Positions 1 through 4,777 of a DNA stretch of 9,116 nt are shown here, piece by piece. The translations under genes were made by a program, and so were the position numbers. The DNA comes from Calditrichota bacterium (lineage in GTDB: Bacteria > Calditrichota > Calditrichia > Calditrichales > Calditrichaceae): assembly GCA_024278715.1 (NCBI GenBank), contig JAJRSN010000002.1:1-9116 (forward strand). The letters run 5' to 3'. Within the stretch, counting starts at the first letter, position 1; the number at the start of each line of letters is the position of its first letter. The notes below the pieces were generated by a model that searched no databases, was not told where the DNA came from, and was given only the letters and a program-made list of their open reading frames with translations.

Positions 1-443
1 TACCGAACTAACAGGACAATTCCGGCAATAATTATGATAACGGGCCAATATTTAATGTATTGAATTTTACGAACAAAAAAGAGTAAGCCGAAAAGCAGAA
101 GTATTCCGCCGGGAAACAAATATTTGTTTGTGTCTTTTTTTAAAATGTAAAGAAGAACAAATCCCAGCCCGGGAGCGATCAGCAGCGCGGGCCACAAGGT
201 TTCCAGTTTTTGCCATTCCGTAACCTGGCAATAAAAGAAAAGCGCGCCGTAAATAACCAAAATTGTCGCCGGAAGTAAAAAAACGCTCAACTCGCGATTC
301 AGAAAAAATCCAAGGAACAGGGCGATACCCGCTAAGATGATATAAAGCGACCAGTTCAACAAAAAGACATTCAGATTTTCAAGAAAAAAAATGATTCCGA
401 GCACAAGAAAGATATAGCCCAACCACTTAATTCGCGAATTCAT
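1..443 (-). CDS. Polytopic membrane protein with LiaI/DUF5668-like repeats (3' end cut by window edge)
   Basis: The frame is open from an ATG at 443 to the window edge, giving 147 residues plus two bases (TA) of the next codon, so the stop could lie right at the edge or the protein could continue. The start is supported by GGGAGG at 451-456 on the minus strand, 7 nt from the ATG. The protein is almost entirely hydrophobic, with about five to six membrane segments (roughly residues 7-23, 31-48, 54-71, 84-101, 109-124 and 132-146). I see three tandem copies of one pattern: a helix rich in G, I, L and F, a short polar link with aromatics, then W(P/S)..(L/I)I..G (WSLYIILAG 31-39, WPALLIAPG 84-92, WPVIIIIAG 133-141). 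This resembles the small LiaI/LiaF-type membrane module (DUF5668-like) seen in envelope-stress proteins, but that is a pattern match only. Substrate and partner are unknown. It is divergent from serC. Confidence 0.75.
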   Translation of the reverse strand, partial: MNSRIKWLGYIFLVLGIIFFLENLNVFLLNWSLYIILAGIALFLGFFLNRELSVFLLPATILVIYGALFFYCQVTEWQKLETLWPALLIAPGLGFVLLYILKKDTNKYLFPGGILLLFGLLFFVRKIQYIKYWPVIIIIAGIVLLVR

Positions 444-547
444 GCCTTTTCCTCCCAAAATATTTTATTTTTCCGAAAATTTAAGTTCAGTTTTAATGTA
501 AGAATTATTATATTAAAGGCAACCGAAAAATATGTGAAAAAAATAAC

Positions 548-585
548 CACAGATTAAGCTGATTACGCAGATTGCGCGGAAAAGA
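548..585 (+). repeat. Interspersed 9-mer-periodic repeat, copy 1
   Basis: From 550 the sequence reads as three successive 9-nt units (CAGATTAAG, then CTGATTACG, then CAGATTGCG) followed by CGGAAAA. The same string with three substitutions recurs at 668-703, exactly 120 bp downstream. A more diverged member in the same 9-nt register lies at 1965-2003. It codes for nothing obvious and looks like a member of a genome-wide interspersed family. Confidence 0.7.
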
Positions 586-667
586 TCGGGCTTAATTCAC
601 GAAAGTTTACTAATATTTATCGGGATGATCCGGCGTGTTGCAGGAAATTTATCGAAATAAAATTGAA

Positions 668-705
668 CACAGATTAAGCTGATTACAAAGATTGCGCGGA
701 AAATA
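668..705 (+). repeat. Interspersed 9-mer-periodic repeat, copy 2
   Basis: This is the second copy of the element at 548-585, identical over 33 of the 36 bases compared (548-583 against 668-703). Its units start at 670 (CAGATTAAG), 679 (CTGATTACA) and 688 (AAGATTGCG), followed by CGGAAAA. The flanks of the two copies show only faint similarity, so the repeat proper is about 36-40 bp long. Confidence 0.7.
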
Positions 706-826
706 ACAGTTCCGATATACGGAAACTTATTGAATAAGGCATTGAATATGATTGTTTTTTAAACTTAATTCTCTAATAATTAATTTGTGATAATTAACGA
801 TGTTCAATAAGCGAAGGAGTGACGAA

Positions 827-1909
827 ATGAAAGGGCGAATTTTTAACTTTAATCCGGGACCGGCTGCTTTACCTTTACCCGTGTTGGAAGAAGTGCAAAG
901 GGATTTACTCAATTATAAGGGAGAAGGGATTTCCGTTTTAGAGATGAGCCACCGCTCCAAAACGTTTGACGGCATTATTAAGGACGCCGAACGATTGATG
1001 AAAGAGATCATGAACATTCCGGATAATTACAAAGTTTTATTCATGCAGGGCGGAGCGACCTTACAATTTGCCGCCATACCATTGAACCTGATAGGAAACG
1101 GTCAATTCGCCGAATACGTGAATACCGGAAGCTGGTCAACCAAAGCCGTCAAAGAAGCGCAGAAATTAGGGAAAAAAGTAAACGTGGCTGCCTCGTCCGA
1201 AGAAGACAACTTTTCGTACATTCCCACAAATTTCAAGGTTTCGCCTGACGCCGCCTATTTGCACATTACCTCCAACAATACGATTTTCGGTACGCAATTT
1301 CACGAATATCCCAATACCGGCGACGTTCCTCTGGTTGCTGATATGTCTTCGGATATTAATTGCCGCCGGATCGACGTGAGCAAATTCGGATTAATTTACG
1401 CCGGCGCTCAAAAAAACATGGGACCCTCAGGCGTTACCATTGTTATCATTCGTGAAGATTTACTGGAAAAAAGTCCTGACAACATTCCGACCATGACAAG
1501 CTACAAGATTATCGGCGGCAAAGATTCCTTGTACAACACGCCTCCGACTTTCGCGATTTACATCGTAAAGTTGGTGCTGGAATGGATGAAGGAACAGGGC
1601 GGACTGGAGAAAATTGAAGCTGTTAACAAACAAAAAGCTCAGATGATTTACAATGCAATTGATCGGAGTTCGTTTTATCGCGGAACAGCCAAAGCGAACA
1701 GCCGCTCTTTAATGAACATCACATTTCGTTTGCCTTCGGAAGAGTTAGAGAAAAAGTTTGTGGCAGAAGCGCTGGAAAACGGCATGCTGGGATTAAAGGG
1801 ACATCGTTCGGTCGGCGGAATCCGCGCTTCTATTTACAATGCGGTTCCCTTAGAAGCAGTGGAAAAGTTGACGGATTTTATGAACAAATTTGAAAAAGCC
1901 AACGCTTAA
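827..1909 (+). CDS. serC: Phosphoserine aminotransferase (SerC)
   Basis: This PLP enzyme converts 3-phosphohydroxypyruvate and glutamate to O-phospho-L-serine and 2-oxoglutarate, the second step of serine synthesis; in many bacteria it also serves the PLP pathway. The product is 360 residues, the usual family length. An in-frame ATG at 800 would add nine residues, but AAGGAG at 814-819 lies 7 nt before the ATG at 827, and the protein then starts MKGRIFNFNPGPAALP, as family members do. Visible motifs are SHRSKTF (41-47), the cofactor phosphate region QGGATLQF (74-81), ADMSSDI with the ring-contacting Asp172, and AGAQKNMGPSG with the Schiff-base Lys196. The C-terminal GHRSVGGIRASIYNA binds substrate carboxylate and phosphate. 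It appears monocistronic, with a terminator at 1934-1962; no serA is in view. The assignment is firm. Confidence 0.97.
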   Translation: MKGRIFNFNPGPAALPLPVLEEVQRDLLNYKGEGISVLEMSHRSKTFDGIIKDAERLMKEIMNIPDNYKVLFMQGGATLQFAAIPLNLIGNGQFAEYVNTGSWSTKAVKEAQKLGKKVNVAASSEEDNFSYIPTNFKVSPDAAYLHITSNNTIFGTQFHEYPNTGDVPLVADMSSDINCRRIDVSKFGLIYAGAQKNMGPSGVTIVIIREDLLEKSPDNIPTMTSYKIIGGKDSLYNTPPTFAIYIVKLVLEWMKEQGGLEKIEAVNKQKAQMIYNAIDRSSFYRGTAKANSRSLMNITFRLPSEELEKKFVAEALENGMLGLKGHRSVGGIRASIYNAVPLEAVEKLTDFMNKFEKANA

Positions 1910-1933
1910 GTTTAAGGTAATCTCCCATAAACG

Positions 1934-1962
1934 GAAGGGCTTTCGGATGAAAGCCCTTCTTT
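1934..1962 (+). terminator. Intrinsic terminator of serC
   Basis: A perfect 11-bp stem (1934-1944 with 1949-1959), with arms GAAGGGCTTTC and GAAAGCCCTTC, closes a GGAT tetraloop and is followed by TTT. It begins 24 bp after the serC stop. The U-tract is short, but the stem is strong and well placed. Confidence 0.85.
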
Positions 1963-1964
1963 AA

Positions 1965-2003
1965 CCACAAATTAATCGGATTACACTGACTACACGTAAA
2001 ATA
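1965..2003 (+). repeat. Interspersed 9-mer-periodic repeat, diverged copy 3
   Basis: This begins directly after the serC terminator. The units CAAATTAAT (1968), CGGATTACA (1977) and CTGACTACA (1986) keep the same 9-nt register as the copies at 548 and 668. Identity is clearly lower, so it is an older or different family member. Confidence 0.5.
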
Positions 2004-2100
2004 ACGCCCTACACGCGGGAACCTTAAAAAAACGATTAACTACGGCTGCAAGGTTTAAAGGAGAAGCGTCAAAAGGTCCGGGCATTTTACGGAATGATTC

Positions 2101-2140
2101 ATATCGGCAGTCAATTGTTATTTGCCGATATTTATTTTTT
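2101..2140 (+). terminator. Hairpin with T-rich tail between convergent genes
   Basis: A 9-bp stem (ATATCGGCA 2101-2109 with TGCCGATAT 2123-2131) encloses a 13-nt loop and is followed on the plus strand by TTTATTTTTT (2131-2140). Read rightward it resembles a rho-independent terminator blocking transcription from the serC side. Its T-rich tail is the antisense of the AAA codons at the end of the GNAT gene, and the loop includes that gene's stop codon (2118-2120). Read leftward it has no U-tract, so it is a poor terminator for the GNAT operon itself. Confidence 0.5.
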
Positions 2141-2669
2141 CCCAATCCTGTTTTAATATTCCCATCACATAAAAATCGTGATACCGATTTGCGAAGAACA
2201 TCGCCTGGCGCAAGGTGCCCTCAATCTGAAAACCGGTTTTTTGGTAGGTTTTAACCGCGCGTTCATTTTCCGCGCTTACGTGAAGCTGCACCCGATTAAA
2301 ATTTAGGGTTTCGAAGGCATAGCCAACCATCAACCGCGTCGCTTCGGAGCCATACCCTTTGGACCAATTTTCGGATTCCGCAATAGCGATGTAAAAAGTA
2401 GCCATGCGCCCTACCCAATCGATTCGGACAAAGGCGGTATTCCCGACGGGCTCATCCGGGTTAATTGTGGCTATTGTAAGCAGGATGGTATTGTGATCAT
2501 TCATTTTATTCTGAATCTGTTCCCATTGCCAATTCGGGGAGGTGGGTAAGGCGTTGTACAAATAGGAACGCGCCTCGGGGTGGTTTTCGGAAAGGGCATA
2601 GATTTTTTCGTCGCCCGGCAAAGGAGAGCGAAGATAGATTTTTTCACCGATAAGAAAGGGATTGGTCAT
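2118..2669 (-). CDS. GNAT family N-acetyltransferase (RimJ/RimL-like)
   Basis: The product is 183 residues, typical of the Acetyltransf_3 (RimJ/RimL/SpeG-like) branch, which transfers acetyl from acetyl-CoA to an amino group. It opens with GEKIYLRSPLPGDE (8-21), the usual first strand. The acetyl-CoA pyrophosphate loop is WSKGYGSEA (102-110), and the following helix is TRLMVGYAFETLN. Then come the strand RVQLHVSAEN (126-135) and the C-terminal NERAVKTYQKTGF (135-147), which carries the conserved Asn and Tyr of motif B. The acceptor cannot be read from sequence: ribosomal-protein N-termini, polyamines, antibiotics or small amines are all possible. The start is supported by GGAG at 2677-2680, 7 nt upstream. 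It lies 27 bp downstream of the PilZ gene on the same strand, so the two are probably co-transcribed. Confidence 0.9.
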   Translation of the reverse strand: MTNPFLIGEKIYLRSPLPGDEKIYALSENHPEARSYLYNALPTSPNWQWEQIQNKMNDHNTILLTIATINPDEPVGNTAFVRIDWVGRMATFYIAIAESENWSKGYGSEATRLMVGYAFETLNFNRVQLHVSAENERAVKTYQKTGFQIEGTLRQAMFFANRYHDFYVMGILKQDWEKINIGK

Positions 2670-2696
2670 AAAACTGCTCCGCTTAAGTAAAGCGTA

Positions 2697-3041
2697 TCAG
2701 GAACGAAATCCGTAATCATCAATCAGTCTTTCAATAAGTCGCCCGTCGTGATAAGAGAGATTGAGAATACTAAATCCCGTGTCATAAAACTCGGGATTGA
2801 CGTCTTTTTTACACCAGCGGCTTTCGGCGTCAAATTCAATCTCTGTTTTTTCAAAAATATCCGAAGGCAGATCCATCTTTAATTTATAGGTCTTGTTAGT
2901 TTCAAGAGGATTTTCGCTTATGACCATAATTCCCTCGGGAGTGATGTTGATCAGATGCCCGATTACTTCGCCCGTTTCTCGGTCAAAGACACGGAGATAA
3001 TAAATGAGGTGCCGCCTGTGCAATTTTCTTTGTTCGCCCAT
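2697..3041 (-). CDS. Stand-alone PilZ-domain protein, putative c-di-GMP receptor
   Basis: The product is 114 residues, the length of a single PilZ domain with nothing else attached. The N-terminal basic stretch QRKLHRR gives the RxxxR signature (Arg5, Arg9). The second signature, usually (D/N)xSxxG, reads NITPEG (32-37) with Thr for Ser. The rest is the expected beta-barrel pattern: VISENPLE, YKLKMDLPS, IEFDAESRWC, then YDTGFSILNLS. PilZ proteins bind c-di-GMP and act through protein contacts on motility, exopolysaccharide or transcription; the target here is unknown. AAGG at 3050-3053 lies 8 nt before the ATG. It is the first gene of a likely two-gene operon with the GNAT gene, and is divergent from speD-speE. 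The family call is good; c-di-GMP binding is probable but not certain because of the Ser-to-Thr change. Confidence 0.85.
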   Translation of the reverse strand: MGEQRKLHRRHLIYYLRVFDRETGEVIGHLINITPEGIMVISENPLETNKTYKLKMDLPSDIFEKTEIEFDAESRWCKKDVNPEFYDTGFSILNLSYHDGRLIERLIDDYGFRS

Positions 3042-3208
3042 TGTGGAGCCCTTCTGCGTTAATGTTTAATCTGTTTGAATTTATTAATATTTTAGCATCC
3101 AAGACAAAAATTTATTGTAACTAACTTAAAAAAATTTAATCAAATCTTAAAATTAAAAATTCCGCCGCGTCACGCTTTATTGTCAGCAACGGATGCCGGC
3201 TGATTAGC

Positions 3209-3225
3209 GATTGTTGTGAACAATC
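3209..3225. repeat. Short inverted repeat upstream of the speD-speE promoter
   Basis: A 7-bp perfect inverted repeat (GATTGTT at 3209-3215, AACAATC at 3219-3225) with a GTG centre lies just upstream of the candidate -35. An outer 6-bp pair (AGCAAC 3185-3190, GTTGCT 3232-3237) brackets it. It could be a protein-binding dyad. If transcription starts near 3269 it is not part of the mRNA leader. Confidence 0.35.
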
Positions 3226-3232
3226 ATTTATG

Positions 3233-3262
3233 TTGCTAAAATTAACAAATTTAGCGTATATT
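3233..3262 (+). promoter_or_regulatory. Candidate promoter of speD-speE with embedded dyad
   Basis: TTGCTA (3233-3238) and TATATT (3257-3262) are separated by 18 nt, a plausible sigma-70-type pair, which predicts a start near 3269 and a leader of about 47 nt. Between and over these elements, 3235-3255 is a 21-bp dyad: two 9-bp arms (GCTAAAATT and AAATTTAGC) around AAC, with one mismatched pair. A dyad filling the -35/-10 spacer is the classic place for a repressor operator. The promoter strength and the existence of a regulator are inferred. Confidence 0.4.
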
Positions 3263-3315
3263 CCGTTAATTGAATTAAACAAAATACTGGTCGAATTTTG
3301 AGCGGAGAAACTGCA

Positions 3316-4611
3316 ATGAATGCTTTAGGACAACATATACTTGTTGAATTTCTGGGCTGTGATCCGGATGTGTTAAACGAAGTAACAACAATCGAACAGG
3401 GCATGTTAGAAGCCGCAGACAGCGCCAATGCCACAATTATTAATTCCACTTTTCATTATTTTTCGCCTTACGGCGTTTCGGGCGTGGTTGTAATTCAGGA
3501 GAGTCACTTAGCGGTACACACCTGGCCCGAATATCAATACGCCGCCGTTGATTTGTTCACTTGCGGCGACACGGTGGATCCCTGGAAAGCGTTTGATCAT
3601 TTGAAGAATGTGTTTAAAGCCCAGAATTATTCCGCCCTGGAAATGCGCCGCGGTTCGTTAAATCTTTTAAAACGAATCGATTTTGACGTTACGGAAATGC
3701 GTGACGAATTTGCCAGATTTATAGAGGAAGGAAAATTCGAAAGAAACGTCTGGCTGACCGATAAAGACAAGAATATCGCGCTCTCTTTGCGCCACACCGG
3801 AGAAATTTTGTACAATGAACGTTCGCCCTTTCAGCGGGTTAAGGTTCTGGAAACTTATGCCTTCGGGAAAACTCTGACCATCGACAACATTATTATGTGT
3901 ACGGAAAAGGACGAGTTTCATTACCACGAAATGATGTCACATCCGCTGATGATGGCGCACGGACGGGTTAAAAACGTTCTGGTTATCGGAGGGGGCGATG
4001 GCGGCGTTGTGCGCGAAGTTCTGAAACATCCCGAAACGGAAAATGTCACCATGGTGGAAATCGATAAAAAGGTCATTGAAGCCTCCAAAATGTTTTTACC
4101 GCAAATTGCCGCCGCTTTTGACGATCCCCGGCTAAATTTGAAAATCGAAGACGGTATTAAGTTTGTGGCGGAGTCGGACGCCGATACCTATGATCTGATT
4201 GTAGTTGATTCAACCGATCCGGTCGGTCCCGCCGAGGGTCTTTTTTCCACCGAGTTTTATCGGAATTGTCACCGGATTTTAAATGATAACGGCGTGCTGG
4301 TGGTTCAGGGCGAAGCGCCGCGTTTTAATGATAAAACATTTGTCGAAATTCATAAAACTCTGCGGGACATTTTCGGAGACGGGCGCGCCCATGTGATGCT
4401 TTTTCATGTTCCCACCTATCCCACCGGAATGTGGAGCGCGCAGATCGCAACAAAAGGCGATCTGAATCCAAAAGCTATCGATGCGGCAGAGGTCGGTGAA
4501 TTTTGCCAGAAACACGGATTAAAATACTACAGTCCCGAAATTCATCAGGCATCGTTTGTTTTACCGCCTTACGTAAAACAAATGTTAGAAGCGGAAAGCC
4601 GTGATGAGTAA
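3316..4611 (+). CDS. speD-speE: Bifunctional S-adenosylmethionine decarboxylase / spermidine synthase fusion (SpeD-SpeE)
   Basis: One 431-residue ORF carries both late enzymes of spermidine synthesis. Residues 1 to about 112 are a Thermotoga-type AdoMet decarboxylase. The autocleavage site is Glu62-Ser63 in VIQESHLAVHTWPEY, with processing His68 and catalytic Cys83 (LFTCG), the same numbers as in the Thermotoga enzyme. Residues about 113-143 form a charged, probably helical linker. From about 144 comes a full spermidine synthase: YHEMMSHP (203-210), GGGDGG (225-230), VEID (247-250), IEDG (277-280), catalytic Asp298 in VVDSTDPVGPAEGLFS, QGEAPRF (331-337), IPTYPSG-like VPTYPTGMW (365-373) and a terminal SFVLPPYV. 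The start is the ATG at 3316, with GGAG 8 nt upstream (3304-3307). An upstream TTG at 3298 would engulf that site. Cleavage would leave a 62-residue beta chain and a 369-residue pyruvoyl alpha chain carrying the synthase. No arginine or ornithine decarboxylase gene is in view. Confidence 0.95.
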   Translation: MNALGQHILVEFLGCDPDVLNEVTTIEQGMLEAADSANATIINSTFHYFSPYGVSGVVVIQESHLAVHTWPEYQYAAVDLFTCGDTVDPWKAFDHLKNVFKAQNYSALEMRRGSLNLLKRIDFDVTEMRDEFARFIEEGKFERNVWLTDKDKNIALSLRHTGEILYNERSPFQRVKVLETYAFGKTLTIDNIIMCTEKDEFHYHEMMSHPLMMAHGRVKNVLVIGGGDGGVVREVLKHPETENVTMVEIDKKVIEASKMFLPQIAAAFDDPRLNLKIEDGIKFVAESDADTYDLIVVDSTDPVGPAEGLFSTEFYRNCHRILNDNGVLVVQGEAPRFNDKTFVEIHKTLRDIFGDGRAHVMLFHVPTYPTGMWSAQIATKGDLNPKAIDAAEVGEFCQKHGLKYYSPEIHQASFVLPPYVKQMLEAESRDE

Positions 4612-4635
4612 CAAGTGACAAAGTAACAAAGTAAA
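4607..4635 (+). repeat. 8-mer tandem repeat overlapping the speD-speE stop
   Basis: Units of GTAACAA, GTGACAAA, GTAACAAA and GTAAA run from 4607, and the TAA of the first unit is the stop codon of speD-speE. A related run (GTGACAA, GTTACAAA, GTTACAGA) occurs after the next long gene at 7924-7974. It is non-coding and probably a low-complexity interspersed repeat. Confidence 0.6.
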
Positions 4636-4644
4636 TAGACAGGT

Positions 4645-4665
4645 TCCCTTCGACAGGCTCAGGGA
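4645..4665 (+). repeat. Small hairpin element containing TTCGACAGGCTCAG
   Basis: TCCCT (4645-4649) pairs with AGGGA (4661-4665) around the loop TCGACAGGCTC. From memory, strings of this type recur in intergenic DNA of many unrelated bacteria; that recollection is not checked here. The stem is too weak and lacks a T-run, so it is not called a terminator. Confidence 0.4.
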
Positions 4666-4693
4666 GCGGCGACCAGCTTCCAGTAACCAGACG

Positions 4694-4735
4694 CCGGAGG
4701 AGCCGCTTAACTCTTAACCCTTACACGCTTAACCA
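4694..4735 (+). repeat. Composite repeat (CCGGAG.AGCCGCTTAAC plus CTTAAC heptamers), copy upstream of hldD
   Basis: The 18-bp head CCGGAGGAGCCGCTTAAC (4694-4711) matches 17 of 18 bases at 8154-8171. It is followed by CTTAAC/CTTACA units at about 7-nt spacing (TCTTAAC, CCTTACA, CGCTTAAC). Both copies point the same way and sit just before a gene start, here about 43 bp before the hldD ATG. Confidence 0.6.
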
Positions 4736-4777
4736 ACAATTAGAACGGGCAGTTTAAATTAAAAACAGGAACATTTT

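Larger units (their letters stand above)
444..826. other. AT-rich divergent spacer between the membrane-protein gene and serC
   Basis: No convincing gene lies in this 383-bp stretch. It holds two copies of a 9-mer-periodic repeat exactly 120 bp apart (see 548-585 and 668-705). A perfect TATAAT hexamer occurs on the minus strand at 507-512 and could serve the leftward membrane gene, but no good -35 lies at the right distance. On the plus strand, TTGTTT at 752 followed 16 nt later by TAATAA at 774 is a weak candidate promoter for serC. The DNA is too AT-rich for either promoter call to be more than tentative. Confidence 0.5.

Noticed and set aside
800..826. Upstream ATG at 800 extending SerC by nine residues
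   Set aside because: AAGGAG at 814-819 sits inside that extension and serves the ATG at 827, which also gives the normal family N-terminus.
3298..3315. TTG start at 3298 for the SpeD-SpeE fusion
   Set aside because: The extension would contain the ribosome-binding site GGAG (3304-3307). Starting at 3316 puts Ser63, His68 and Cys83 at their Thermotoga-like numbers.
3185..3315. Possible riboswitch (SAM or polyamine type) upstream of speD-speE
   Set aside because: The inverted repeats lie upstream of the likely transcription start, and I could not match a conserved SAM riboswitch core.
4645..4665. Intrinsic terminator for speD-speE
   Set aside because: The stem is only 5 bp with an 11-nt loop and no T-run follows.
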